The position numbers and the translations under genes are program-made. Below the pieces are notes generated by a model. The model did not search any database. It was not told where the DNA came from and saw only the letters and a list, made by a program, of their open reading frames with translations. Source: Muribaculaceae bacterium Isolate-037 (Harlan) (GTDB lineage: Bacteria > Bacteroidota > Bacteroidia > Bacteroidales > Muribaculaceae). From it: 64,000 nucleotides of DNA. The first letter of the stretch is position 1. Each line of letters opens with the position of its first letter. Of the stretch, positions 31,475-40,334 are shown one piece after another. The stretch spans positions 186,001 through 250,000 of the forward strand of contig RIAZ01000003.1 of NCBI GenBank assembly GCA_003762615.1. The letters run 5' to 3'.

Positions 31475-31620
31475 GTTTAAAGTTTAAAGTTTAAAGTTTA
31501 TAGTTTATAGTTTAATGTTAAGATTCACGGAAATCCACGAATCTTTTCATTATACAAAATTTAATGATCATAAACCATAAACCATAAACATTAAACTTTA
31601 AACCTTAAACCTTAAACCAT
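31475..31620. repeat. Heptamer-array palindromic element, copy 1
   Basis: GTTTAAA/GTTTATA heptamers on the left and their reverse complements (ATAAACC, TTAAACC) on the right flank a core AAGATTCACGG...GAATCTT hairpin. The same core and arms occur at 43533-43735. Confidence 0.8.
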
Positions 31621-31678
31621 TTAAGTGTTTTCAGATTATTTGCTTAATTTTGTAGGATAAAACTAATAATCTGAATAA

Positions 31679-33448
31679 ATGCGTCATACGCTTCTTTATA
31701 TATTGCTCCCGGTGTTGGTTCTGCTGTCTGTAATTCTTACGTGTTGCGACAGGGCGGAGGATCAGCGGCTGCTCCGTGTGGAACGGATAGTAAATGATTC
31801 GCTTGAATCGGCAACCGCTCTCTTTGAGAGCATCAATCCCGACTCTCTGTCGGAACGTGACCGGTATCTGCATGATTTCCTGTCGGTGAAGATTGCCGAC
31901 AAGAATTATGTCACCCACACCTCCGACAGTCTCATCCTCCGGGTCATCGACCATGAGGAATCACACAAGGGTGACGGCAGGTATGCCGAGGCACTCTATT
32001 ATGGCGGACGCGTCTACTCCGATCTCGGCGACTACCCTACCTTCCTGAAATATTTCCAACAATCGCTCGAGCTGTTGCCCGAAGATACCGACAATCTCCG
32101 GCTGCGCTCCACTGTCTTGAGTCAGACAGGTAGCCTCCTTGAATCACTGAGACTGTTTAACGAGGCAATACCTTATATCAAATCCTCCTTGGATATAAGC
32201 CACCGGTTGGGTGACAGTGTAAATGCAATATACGACTTGCAACTGCTTGGTGCATTATATCTGCGTGCGGAACAGTTTGAAGAAGCCGAGAAATATCTTG
32301 GGGAATCAATTGCCGAGATGAGCGGCAGTAATGCTCAATTACTGCCGATTTCGAAAATGTATCTCGCTCAGGTAAAGTATAGAAAGGGGGAAATTGATTC
32401 TGCCTTGAATCTGATAAGGGATACCCCTGACAATGTGTCTGATGAATGTCGCAACTATGCGCTTATAACCGCATCAAAGGTCTATCTTGCTGCTGAGAAA
32501 TATGATTCCGCATTCATCTATGCGAAGGAATTGATTTCAAGCGATATGCAAATGAATAAGACGGATGGCTATCATTTTCTTCTTTCCGAACTGAATGATA
32601 GGTTGGATACTGACTCCCTATTGCAATATGTATTGAACTATCGTGATTTTATTGAATCAACGTATGATGAGAATGAGGCGCAACTGACGATTAACCAGCA
32701 GAACCTGTATAATTATCAGCTGCATGATCAGGCAAGGCAGAAGGCAGAGCAGCACAATATCAGATTGCATTACTGGATTGGAGGGTGCGTGTTTGTCATA
32801 ATGGCAATGGGTATTGCACTGCTATCCTTCAAGAATCGTGAGCAGAAGCATATCATGGATCATCAGAAGGCTCTCAGAAATATAGAGAAGCTCAAACGGG
32901 AGTTAAGCATCATCAAGGACTCCGTTCAGGAAGATAATGTTTGGAAAGATACCTCACCGGAAATAACCGATGATACGGAATTGGATATGGAGGAGGATAT
33001 ACCTGAGGATACAGAGTCCGATACATTGAAAGGGTTGCGGGTGCAATTGAGAAAAGAATTGCGAGATTTGTACGAGCAATCCACCCATCATAAAACAGTC
33101 TCACCCACAATCCTGCAATCCGAGGCGTACAAGTCATTGCAGGATTTGATTTCTGCAAAAAAGATAATAAAGGATAAGAATAAATTATGGGTGGAGCTTG
33201 AACGTGTAGTTCTGGAGAGTTCCCCTAAATTCAAGGAGAATCTGAATCTGCTTACTTTGGGAAAATTGAATGTCGCAGACTTTCAGACAGCCCTCCTCAT
33301 AAAGTGTGGTATCAAGCCTGTGGAGATGGAAATCCTGCTTGGAAGGACTCATGGGGCATTGGTTTCACGACGACAGACCCTCGGACTCAAAGTTTTTGAT
33401 GAAAAAACCAGTATAAAGATTATAGATGGGATAATTCGCTTATTGTAA
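31679..33448 (+). CDS. TPR sensor-like membrane protein with cytoplasmic C-terminal domain
   Basis: The 589-residue protein has an N-terminal export signal with possible lipobox (VLLSVILTCC). Several TPR repeats follow (about 75-290: YGGRVYSDLGDYPTFLKYFQQ, AIYDLQLLGALYLRAEQFEEAEKYL). A transmembrane helix lies near 364-382 (YWIGGCVFVIMAMGIALLSF), then a coiled coil and a helical cytoplasmic domain. The last 60 residues (LTLGKLNVADFQTALLIKCGIKPVEMEILLGRTHGALVSRRQTLGLKVF) look like a helix-turn-helix. Such Bacteroidetes proteins are thought to link envelope sensing to transcription. Neighbouring small exported genes may be targets. Confidence 0.7.
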   Translation: MRHTLLYILLPVLVLLSVILTCCDRAEDQRLLRVERIVNDSLESATALFESINPDSLSERDRYLHDFLSVKIADKNYVTHTSDSLILRVIDHEESHKGDGRYAEALYYGGRVYSDLGDYPTFLKYFQQSLELLPEDTDNLRLRSTVLSQTGSLLESLRLFNEAIPYIKSSLDISHRLGDSVNAIYDLQLLGALYLRAEQFEEAEKYLGESIAEMSGSNAQLLPISKMYLAQVKYRKGEIDSALNLIRDTPDNVSDECRNYALITASKVYLAAEKYDSAFIYAKELISSDMQMNKTDGYHFLLSELNDRLDTDSLLQYVLNYRDFIESTYDENEAQLTINQQNLYNYQLHDQARQKAEQHNIRLHYWIGGCVFVIMAMGIALLSFKNREQKHIMDHQKALRNIEKLKRELSIIKDSVQEDNVWKDTSPEITDDTELDMEEDIPEDTESDTLKGLRVQLRKELRDLYEQSTHHKTVSPTILQSEAYKSLQDLISAKKIIKDKNKLWVELERVVLESSPKFKENLNLLTLGKLNVADFQTALLIKCGIKPVEMEILLGRTHGALVSRRQTLGLKVFDEKTSIKIIDGIIRLL

Positions 33449-33588
33449 GTAAATTATAAATTGCCGATATAGACAAACAGATGACTGAAAAATGACTGAA
33501 ATTAATTTCAGTCATTTTTCAGTCATTCGTTTTATCACTATTTTGAAAAGAGGATCGTAATTTTGCGGCATCAAAAATTTATTACGAC

Positions 33589-33978
33589 ATGAAAATTTTT
33601 TCAAAACTCCTACTCATCATGGCGATGCTTGTCAGCCTCACACCGACATACGTTTTCGCCGACAAGACACCTGCCCCTACACGTGTCATCACACTAAAAA
33701 AGAAACCACCGAAAGATTATGGGACACAGTTACCCCCTAATAAACATAGAACCCCTTCGCAACCGATAGAATGCGTCATCTCCTCCAACGTGGTAAGCAT
33801 TTCAGCAGACATATCCACATCCGACATTCTCTCCTACGAGATATGGGATACGGCTGGCGAAGTATGCCTGGCATCTTTCATTGACGAGTCGGATTTCATA
33901 GAATACGTTTTCGCCAATGACCAGGAGATGCAAATCCAATTCGTCACAGAATCATACGTCCTCGCAGGATTCCTATAA
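33589..33978 (+). CDS. Small secreted DUF3244-like protein
   Basis: The 129-residue protein has a signal peptide (MKIFSKLLLIMAMLVSLTPTYVFA). A beta-sandwich-like mature part follows (ECVISSNVVSISADISTSDILSYEIWDTAGEVCLASFIDE, then YVLAGFL). This pattern is that of DUF3244 proteins, small exported Bacteroidetes proteins often found near TPR regulators such as the one upstream at 31679. Function is unknown. Confidence 0.65.
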   Translation: MKIFSKLLLIMAMLVSLTPTYVFADKTPAPTRVITLKKKPPKDYGTQLPPNKHRTPSQPIECVISSNVVSISADISTSDILSYEIWDTAGEVCLASFIDESDFIEYVFANDQEMQIQFVTESYVLAGFL

Positions 33979-34017
33979 TGTAAACTATAAAAAATAATTA
34001 CCATAAAAATAACAATC

Positions 34018-34875
34018 ATGAATTTAAAAAGATTTAGATCTGCGTATTTGTTGCTGTCTTTAATGACAGTTGCATGTTCTCAAGAAGTTGTAAACGAAAG
34101 TTTGTCTGAAAAGTCAGAGTCTGATGAAGAGGAACTTATCGTAAAATATAATGGCAAAACTTATACTACGCAAGTAGTATATGAAGGTGATTCAGTAATA
34201 TATTTGAATCAAGAATATGCCGATATCTATGAAAATGAAATCAAAACAGCTACGGATCTTGCAATATACCTGCACAAAGATGAATCTGGAAGAGATATCG
34301 TTGAATACTATAATTCTGAAGAAGATCTTCAAGAAAGTGTGAATATCTCTATTATTGAAAATATGCCAGTGGAGAACATATCAACGACATTAACAAGAGG
34401 AAGCAATACACTTTATGAGATTCCTATTGATGGTAAAATTCTTGGAGAAGCATTGATGTTTGATGACAAGGGATATAGTGATCGACGAGTGAAATTAAAA
34501 GTTACAGAGAAACTATATCAATTTATTCCTCATTTGAAGGCTTTTGCAAATTTTAATGATAAAACATCTTCAATAAAAGTATATAATTATATGTCTCCAA
34601 ATGGAAAATATAATGGCGACCGTTGGGCTCCAACAGGAGGGGTGCCAGGCAATGATTATATATTGGGGAAAGATTTAAGGACATGTCTTTTAGGTTATCA
34701 AAATATAAACTATAAAGGAGATGTGCTATATTGTGTGTCTAACGAATCAGGAGATCCTAATCCTCATGAAGATTATGATTTAAAAAAGATTGGATGGAAT
34801 GACAAGATTTCTTCTGTAGAATTTAAAATTATCCGAGAGGATGAGATATCTGAATACTATCCACCTCACGATTAA
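34018..34875 (+). CDS. Lipoprotein with beta/gamma-crystallin-like C terminus
   Basis: The 285-residue protein has a lipobox (MTVACSQE). Its N-terminal half is acidic. The C-terminal region (about 225-275) reads YQNINYKGDVLYC and WNDKISSVEFKI, which recalls the Y-x-x-x-x-F/Y-x-G and N-D-x-I-S-S-V pattern of beta/gamma-crystallin domains, a calcium-binding fold in bacteria. The gene is AT-rich, as are the three that follow, and heads the block leading to the TonB receptor. Crystallin similarity is by pattern only. Confidence 0.55.
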   Translation: MNLKRFRSAYLLLSLMTVACSQEVVNESLSEKSESDEEELIVKYNGKTYTTQVVYEGDSVIYLNQEYADIYENEIKTATDLAIYLHKDESGRDIVEYYNSEEDLQESVNISIIENMPVENISTTLTRGSNTLYEIPIDGKILGEALMFDDKGYSDRRVKLKVTEKLYQFIPHLKAFANFNDKTSSIKVYNYMSPNGKYNGDRWAPTGGVPGNDYILGKDLRTCLLGYQNINYKGDVLYCVSNESGDPNPHEDYDLKKIGWNDKISSVEFKIIREDEISEYYPPHD

Positions 34876-34944
34876 GACTCAGATTATTATATAGGTATTA
34901 AGGTTGTAGATGTAATTTTTATGATTACTAAAAAGTGAAGTAAT

Positions 34945-35355
34945 ATGAAAAATTTTATTATAATTATAACCACATTGTTTGCGATGTTATGTGGAACATC
35001 TTGTTCAAAAGAAGGCTCCGGAGAAGGAGGTGAAAATATAGCTTATATTTCCGGTGATTACGGAGAAGGAAAGCAGTATAAATTATCAGCTACGCTTAAC
35101 GGAGAAGAATTGAAGTCAACAGGGTATGTATCTTTTATTACTCATGACTTTAAGATAGGAGATTTTACTCTCGTTGATATCGTTCCAGATATACAAAAAG
35201 TTGAATTGAAAGATGTATCTCTTGAGGAGATTGAGACTGAGGAAATTTATGAAGTGAAATTTGACGGAACAACAACTATTATCGGACATGGGAATATTGG
35301 CATATCTGGGAAAATAAAGGGTGGCACAATGTTCCTTGCCGTAAGTATAGAGTAG
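34945..35355 (+). CDS. Small lipoprotein upstream of the TonB-dependent receptor
   Basis: The 136-residue protein has a lipobox (FAMLCGTSCSKEG). The mature part is Gly/Glu-rich, then beta-rich, with alternating hydrophobic strands (YKLSATLNGEEL, DFTLVDIVP) ending TMFLAVSIE. It resembles small calycin-like lipoproteins that accompany TonB receptors. It is 3 bp from the receptor gene, so both are probably translated from one mRNA. No function is known. Confidence 0.65.
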   Translation: MKNFIIIITTLFAMLCGTSCSKEGSGEGGENIAYISGDYGEGKQYKLSATLNGEELKSTGYVSFITHDFKIGDFTLVDIVPDIQKVELKDVSLEEIETEEIYEVKFDGTTTIIGHGNIGISGKIKGGTMFLAVSIE

Positions 35356-35358
35356 CGT

Positions 35359-37563
35359 ATGATATACAGAATTGTTGTATCCTTTTATATGGCAATATCA
35401 TTCGTGATGGTCATGGGGCAGGAGAAATCCGATACCATGGCTATCACAACTCTTGATGAGGTACTTGTCACAGATGACAGAGGTTTTCTTCGTGATACAA
35501 GAATGGGATTTCATTCCTTCTCCGCAGATAAAATAAAGACTCTCCCTGTAATCTTCGGAGAGCCGGATCTGATTAAGGCTTTTCATACATTACCGGGTGT
35601 TTCCGCAGGACTTGAAGGTTTTTCAGGATTATATGTACGGGGTGGAGAAAACGATCAGAACCTTTTTATTCTTGACGGGATGCCATTGCATAATGTTAGT
35701 CATCTCGGTGGAGTGTTCTCCACATTCAATGCTTATTCTCTTAAAAAAGCTGATTTTTATAAGTCTGCTTTTCCTGTAAGTTTCGGAGGTAAAATTTCAA
35801 GTGTGACAGAACTTCAGTTATCAGCTCCCGGTATTGAAAAAACTGTGGGTTCTTTTAATTTAGGTCTTATCAGTGGGAGTATGTTCATTGCCACGCCCAT
35901 AAAGAAAAATAAGACAAGCATTGCTGTCGCTTTACGACGTACTTGGCTTGACGTTGTGACAGTTCCAACTCTCGCCATAATTAATGCCACTACAAAGTCT
36001 GAAGGAAAGAAAACTATCGGAGGATATCACTTTATTGACGGCTCTTTACGATTGGACCATATATGGAATAGCAGATTAAAATCAACACTTACTGGATTTT
36101 ACTCAGGGGACAGTTTCAAAATCGGGGAGGAACGCTTTGGGATAGAGGATGGTTATGAAACACAGTATCATAAAAAGGATATCAACAGGTTAAAATGGCA
36201 AAGTTACGGAATAAGCGCAAATATGACCGCAAATATTTGGAATGGATGTCTGATTTGTGATTTATATTGGACAGGAGCAGAATCTAAACAAATAGAGTCA
36301 CAGGATTCCAAATATTCTGATAAATTGGTTACAAACACAACCTCAAACATAAATTCAATAAATGAGTGGGGACTTGTAGAGTCTTTTGACCGAGATATAT
36401 CAGACAGAACAACGTTGAAATTCGGTATGGGACAATCTTTGCGAAGGTATAATCCGGATAGACGTAATATGACAAGAATAGATAAGAATGAATCATATTC
36501 TTTACATGGGATTTCCAATCATATATCTGTAGGAGAACTGGCTGCATACATAGAATGCGACTGGAATCCTATAGATAAAATGTCAGTCTATGCCGGAACA
36601 CGAATACAGACATATATATCATGTAATAAGAACCATCTGTCGGTAGAACCTCGTCTGTCAATGCAATTTTCCTTATCAAAATCACTGAGTGTAAAGGTCA
36701 GTTATTCGGAAATGTCACAGTTTATGCAACAAGTGTCTTCAAACTATATATCGCTTCCTACCGATTCATGGTTACCTACCGGAACAATAGGCAATCCTCT
36801 TAAAAGCAACATAACATCAATAGGTGTATATGCCCTATCAAAAAACGGATACAGGATATCGGCTGAAGGATGGTACAAGGATATGACTGGTGTGGCTGAA
36901 TTTAAAGAGGGCGTATCAATTTTTAATCCTAATGTGGTGTGGTCAGATAAAATTACGTTTGGCAAAGGATGGGCATACGGATGCGATGTCTCGTTAGAAA
37001 AAGAGTTTGGGAATATTCATACGAATATATCATACGGACTTATGTGGAACATGCGAAAATTTTCAGACCTCAATGGTGGAAAAACTTTCCCTGCGAAATT
37101 TGACAATCGTCATAAAGTAGATATAAGTTTAAACTGGACTATACGAGACAATCTGATATTGAACACACAATGGCAATTCATGTCAGGTAATAGGACAACA
37201 GTGGCATTATATAATATTGACCTACCCAACCATTTCTTCCCAACTGCTCCTTTTGAACGTCCCAGTGATTCTTTACAAGGTGATTATACCGGGGCTGACC
37301 TGCTGACAAGTAGAAATAATGTCAGATTGCCGGCATTTCATAGACTGAATATCGGGGTGACCCTCACCGGAAAATTGCATAATGGAATGAGATATAGTTG
37401 GAATTTCGGTCTATATAATGCATATTGCCACATGAATGCATTTACTCTCACTAAAGATTATGTACCCAAACGTCCTTTAGATGATCCCGGATGGCACCGC
37501 AATTTTCAGGTATTTTCATTGATTCCTGTTATACCTAATATTTCATACACTCTAAATTTTTAA
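35359..37563 (+). CDS. TonB-dependent outer-membrane receptor (non-SusC type)
   Basis: The 734-residue protein has a signal peptide and a short TonB box-like ITTLDEVLVT. The plug domain (about 45-160) contains GLYVRGGENDQNLFILDGMPLHNVSHLGG, and a 22-strand barrel follows, ending in an aromatic SLIPVIPNISYTLNF. No carboxypeptidase-like repeat precedes the plug. It would import a substrate bound by the partner DUF4249 lipoprotein encoded 2 bp downstream. The gene is AT-rich compared with flanking core genes. Substrate unknown; DUF4249 pairs are often linked to peptides or metals. Confidence 0.85.
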   Translation: MIYRIVVSFYMAISFVMVMGQEKSDTMAITTLDEVLVTDDRGFLRDTRMGFHSFSADKIKTLPVIFGEPDLIKAFHTLPGVSAGLEGFSGLYVRGGENDQNLFILDGMPLHNVSHLGGVFSTFNAYSLKKADFYKSAFPVSFGGKISSVTELQLSAPGIEKTVGSFNLGLISGSMFIATPIKKNKTSIAVALRRTWLDVVTVPTLAIINATTKSEGKKTIGGYHFIDGSLRLDHIWNSRLKSTLTGFYSGDSFKIGEERFGIEDGYETQYHKKDINRLKWQSYGISANMTANIWNGCLICDLYWTGAESKQIESQDSKYSDKLVTNTTSNINSINEWGLVESFDRDISDRTTLKFGMGQSLRRYNPDRRNMTRIDKNESYSLHGISNHISVGELAAYIECDWNPIDKMSVYAGTRIQTYISCNKNHLSVEPRLSMQFSLSKSLSVKVSYSEMSQFMQQVSSNYISLPTDSWLPTGTIGNPLKSNITSIGVYALSKNGYRISAEGWYKDMTGVAEFKEGVSIFNPNVVWSDKITFGKGWAYGCDVSLEKEFGNIHTNISYGLMWNMRKFSDLNGGKTFPAKFDNRHKVDISLNWTIRDNLILNTQWQFMSGNRTTVALYNIDLPNHFFPTAPFERPSDSLQGDYTGADLLTSRNNVRLPAFHRLNIGVTLTGKLHNGMRYSWNFGLYNAYCHMNAFTLTKDYVPKRPLDDPGWHRNFQVFSLIPVIPNISYTLNF

Positions 37564-37565
37564 TA

Positions 37566-38516
37566 ATGAAAAATTTAATAATTCTTTCCATTCCATTAAT
37601 GTTTTCCGGTTGTTATTCCAACATTGATCTTGACCATTACAAGAATGATAAGATTGAAAATATGGTTGTATTAAATTCCCTTATGAATCCAGACTCAATG
37701 ATAACAGTAATTGCCACTCATCCTTATTTCTTCTCCGATCCTCATCCTAAACCATCTTTTGAAAGTAATCTTGATATAGAGCTTTATATTAACGGTCGAT
37801 ATGAACAATCTCTAAAATTCGATTCTCTGAACAATTTTTATTATTCAGATATCTTTCCCCAACCGGGTGATTCCATAAATATTATGACAGAGTTCAATGG
37901 AATAAGAATTTCTGCTAAAGACGAGATTCCGAAACGGGTAACAATTGAATCATTCACCGCAAGGATTAGCGGACCATATCCGATATATTGGCAGGATGAT
38001 TATATTATAGATTATGAGATAAATTTTACAGATCCGGCAGATGAGGATAATTATTATTTCCTTGAGTTCGGAGAACCTTACGGGTTAGGAGGATATTTGC
38101 ATGAAGGTGAAAAAGTGTATGATAAGGAATTTGTATTCCAAATTCTGGCATCTCAGATCGATGAATCTATTCCAGGTTGGGAACCGTACTCTGTCAAAGG
38201 ATTGCCATTCTCTGATAATGGAATAAATGGAAAGAACTATACATTACATCTTAGCGAAATCATACAGCAGGCAGGAAAAGATTATGAAAAGTATATTGGT
38301 CTTCCAAGGGAGGCCAAACTTTATTCAATATCTAAGGACTATTACCGTTTCATGATAAGTCTTATCGCCACTGATCCGGAAGATGACAGCATACATGGTA
38401 GTCTTCTTGGATTAGGAATGGTCGAACCGGGAAGGATATATACTAATGTTGCAGGTGGGGCAGGCATTGTCGGAAGTTATATTTTTGACATTGCAACTAC
38501 TAACATTAGCAAATAA
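37566..38516 (+). CDS. DUF4249 outer-membrane lipoprotein
   Basis: The 316-residue protein has a lipobox (LIILSIPLMFSGC, Cys16). The mature part opens with KIENMVVLNSLMNPDSMITVIATHPY, typical of DUF4249: a beta-sandwich with IELYINGRYEQSLKF. YRFMISLIATDPEDDS and GMVEPGRIYTNVAGGAGIVGSY lie near the end. DUF4249 proteins always accompany TonB receptors and may cap the barrel on the outside. The gene follows the receptor with a 2-bp gap and closes the operon. Confidence 0.75.
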   Translation: MKNLIILSIPLMFSGCYSNIDLDHYKNDKIENMVVLNSLMNPDSMITVIATHPYFFSDPHPKPSFESNLDIELYINGRYEQSLKFDSLNNFYYSDIFPQPGDSINIMTEFNGIRISAKDEIPKRVTIESFTARISGPYPIYWQDDYIIDYEINFTDPADEDNYYFLEFGEPYGLGGYLHEGEKVYDKEFVFQILASQIDESIPGWEPYSVKGLPFSDNGINGKNYTLHLSEIIQQAGKDYEKYIGLPREAKLYSISKDYYRFMISLIATDPEDDSIHGSLLGLGMVEPGRIYTNVAGGAGIVGSYIFDIATTNISK

Positions 38517-38606
38517 TGCAATACATTTGTAACACATATCTTAGCGAAACTTTCCATGTTAAGCATTTCGTGAATACTGACACTGAGCTGCAGCCTATAA
38601 TGGTAA

Positions 38607-38688
38607 AAAAGAAAGAAAAATCTCCGCGTCCTTTGCGTTCTTGGTGGTGGTTTAACCACGAAGAACATAAAGGATGCGGATTTTTTTG
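38607..38688. repeat. Interspersed hairpin repeat, copy 2
   Basis: AAAAATCTCCGCG, CTTTGCGTTCTTGG and TGGTGGTTTAACCAC fold back on AAGAACATAAAGGATGCGGATTTTT. The hairpin ends in T-rich sequence, so this copy may serve as terminator after the DUF4249 gene. Related copies lie at 40175 and 42172. Confidence 0.7.
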
Positions 38689-38729
38689 TAACTTTGTCAA
38701 GACATTGTGTGCATGTACGTATTGGATAT

Positions 38730-39833
38730 TTAAGTACATGACAAAAATTTGAAAACATCGAATTTTGGGGTATAAGTCGGACGCATAAGTATGGTCGAAA
38801 TCTCTTCCAATCCATATTTGACAAGCGACTTTGCCTTTCTTCCATGTTTCAGAATCCTTATCGGTTTAATATTTATATCTTTATGTTCACCAACGAGATA
38901 CGCCCATACAAGAGCCATGCAGACCATCGCGACAAGTCTTGCGATGCGGTCCATATCACGCATATGGGTATCCTCGATGTTGAAGCCGGAAGATTTCATG
39001 GCTCTAAAGGCCGTTTCTATCTCCCATCGTTTTTTGTATGTCAAAATCGCCTCCTCGGGCCGATTGAAGCATATGAGAATCTGCAATTCCGGAACACCAT
39101 CGGAGTTTTTGATCCGGCTGCCGGCAAGATAGACATACTCACCTTTGTGAAGAAAGAGCGTATGGAAGAATTTCTCCTGACCGACCTTCAAATCATTGAA
39201 CAGCCACCAGGCTCGGATTCTCTCACCGGTGGAAGGCTTGACAATCCAGAAGTTCTGACGTATTCGGATGTAATACCGTATGCGACGGCTGTTGAGCCAT
39301 CCTGTCCATTCCTTTCCGATGAACTCGCGGTCTGCCACAAGGCAGTCGATGCATTCCGCTCCGAAAAGACGGATAAAACGTTCCATAATTTTCTTGCGTT
39401 CTTCCCAGTTGGAGTTGCCACGTTTCGGAAGAAGGCTGAATATCAAAGGGAAGGCAATCCCTTTATAGGTTATGCCCAACATAAGGATGTTTATATTGAA
39501 CTCCCCGAACTTCCAGTTGGTCCGGTCCATGCTCAGCACAAGACCGGTCTTGACAGGAAGCAGCGAGAAAATCATACGGGCTATGATGTCAAGGTCAAGT
39601 ACATACTTGGCAAAGAATCTTTGGAGCCGTCTGAGGTTGGAATCCTTGTCTACAGCCGTAGGCATCGCATCAGCCAGTTTGTGGAGGCTGACAGTCTGCA
39701 CCACACAGAGTGCATGGAGCAGCAACGCCATGAGTTTTATGCGTGCCAAATTCATACTTTGACCAAAGTGCTCTTGCATAATCGGGAGGATTTGGTTAAC
39801 TTTGACCGAGTCCTTGAAATTAGTAGTTTTCAT
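38730..39833 (-). CDS. IS4-family DDE transposase
   Basis: The 367-residue transposase has the DDE triad in IS4 context: LSMDRTNWKFG (first Asp), CLVADREFIG (second Asp) and YKKRWEIETAFRAMKSSGF, the Y-2-R-3-E-6-K signature holding the Glu. The N-terminal part has a helical DNA-binding region with RLQRFF. The frame is intact. The gene ends exactly at the left tip of the element, where its TAA overlaps the terminal repeat. Confidence 0.93.
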   Translation of the reverse strand: MKTTNFKDSVKVNQILPIMQEHFGQSMNLARIKLMALLLHALCVVQTVSLHKLADAMPTAVDKDSNLRRLQRFFAKYVLDLDIIARMIFSLLPVKTGLVLSMDRTNWKFGEFNINILMLGITYKGIAFPLIFSLLPKRGNSNWEERKKIMERFIRLFGAECIDCLVADREFIGKEWTGWLNSRRIRYYIRIRQNFWIVKPSTGERIRAWWLFNDLKVGQEKFFHTLFLHKGEYVYLAGSRIKNSDGVPELQILICFNRPEEAILTYKKRWEIETAFRAMKSSGFNIEDTHMRDMDRIARLVAMVCMALVWAYLVGEHKDINIKPIRILKHGRKAKSLVKYGLEEISTILMRPTYTPKFDVFKFLSCT

Positions 39834-39950
39834 GAGAAAAAGCGTCCAAACTTTTCCTTTAAATTACTAATTTTCAGGGACTTTTGCAAATTTAATCGAC
39901 TAAAAATTAAGTGTTTAACAGCATAAATTTAATTTTTGTCATCTACTAAA
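38730..39950. mobile_element. IS4-family insertion sequence with intact ends
   Basis: The element is bounded by imperfect terminal inverted repeats (TTAAGTACATGACAAAAATT left; TTTAGTAGATGACAAAAATT as read inward from the right; 18 of 20 match). A 9-bp direct repeat ATTGGATAT at 38721-38729 and 39951-39959 is the target-site duplication. It is 1221 bp long with one intact transposase gene, so insertion looks recent. The transposase stop codon is the first three bases of the left end. Confidence 0.85.
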
Positions 39951-39989
39951 ATTGGATATACTATTATTGAATTGTTATATATTATTGAT

Positions 39990-40157
39990 ATGAATAAAGT
40001 TGGCTATCTATATCTTTTTCTTATTTCAATATTGCTTCTGGCATATCCTGTCTATACACTCATCATTGAATCTCGTTGGGCATCACTGTATCTTATTATT
40101 GGATTAGTGATCTCCGCATCAGTCGGCTTATATCGTATGTTTAAAAGAAAAGTCTAA
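39990..40157 (+). CDS. Small membrane protein (possible remnant beside the IS)
   Basis: From ATG 39990 the 55-residue product has two hydrophobic segments (YLYLFLISILLLAYPVYTLII and LYLIIGLVISASVGLY) and a basic tail. No family recognised. It lies 31 bp beyond the target duplication of the IS, which may have separated it from its promoter. Confidence 0.5.
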   Translation: MNKVGYLYLFLISILLLAYPVYTLIIESRWASLYLIIGLVISASVGLYRMFKRKV

Positions 40158-40174
40158 GATTCAGTGTGATAAGT

Positions 40175-40260
40175 TTACGAAGAAACAAAGGAAATAAAAG
40201 AAATTAGAAAATCTCAGAGTACTCTGCGTTCTTTGTGGTGGTTTAACCACAGGGAGAACG
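40175..40260. repeat. Interspersed repeat, copy 3
   Basis: ACGAAGAAACAAAGGAAAT, AAAAGAAATTAGAAAATCTC and CTCTGCGTTCTTTGTGGTGG followed by TTTAACCAC. The first part is nearly identical to that of copy 4 at 42172, the second to copy 2 at 38607. Confidence 0.75.
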
Positions 40261-40284
40261 GAGGGCATCACCTATGCGCAAGAC

Positions 40285-40315
40285 AAGTTATGTTTAAAAC
40301 AATCTTTTGGGTTAC
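40285..40315. repeat. Direct repeat flanking the Abi gene, left copy
   Basis: AAGTTATGTTTAAAACAATC plus TTTTGGGTTA matches AAGTTATGTTTCAAACGATT plus TTGTGGGTAT at 41367-41397 at most positions. The two copies bracket the Abi_2 gene and its promoter. Confidence 0.6.
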
Positions 40316-40334
40316 TTCAAAATGGAGTACGATC

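Noticed and set aside
38844..39926. 360-codon frame on the plus strand
   Set aside because: Fully antisense to the IS4 transposase, whose catalytic motifs are intact.
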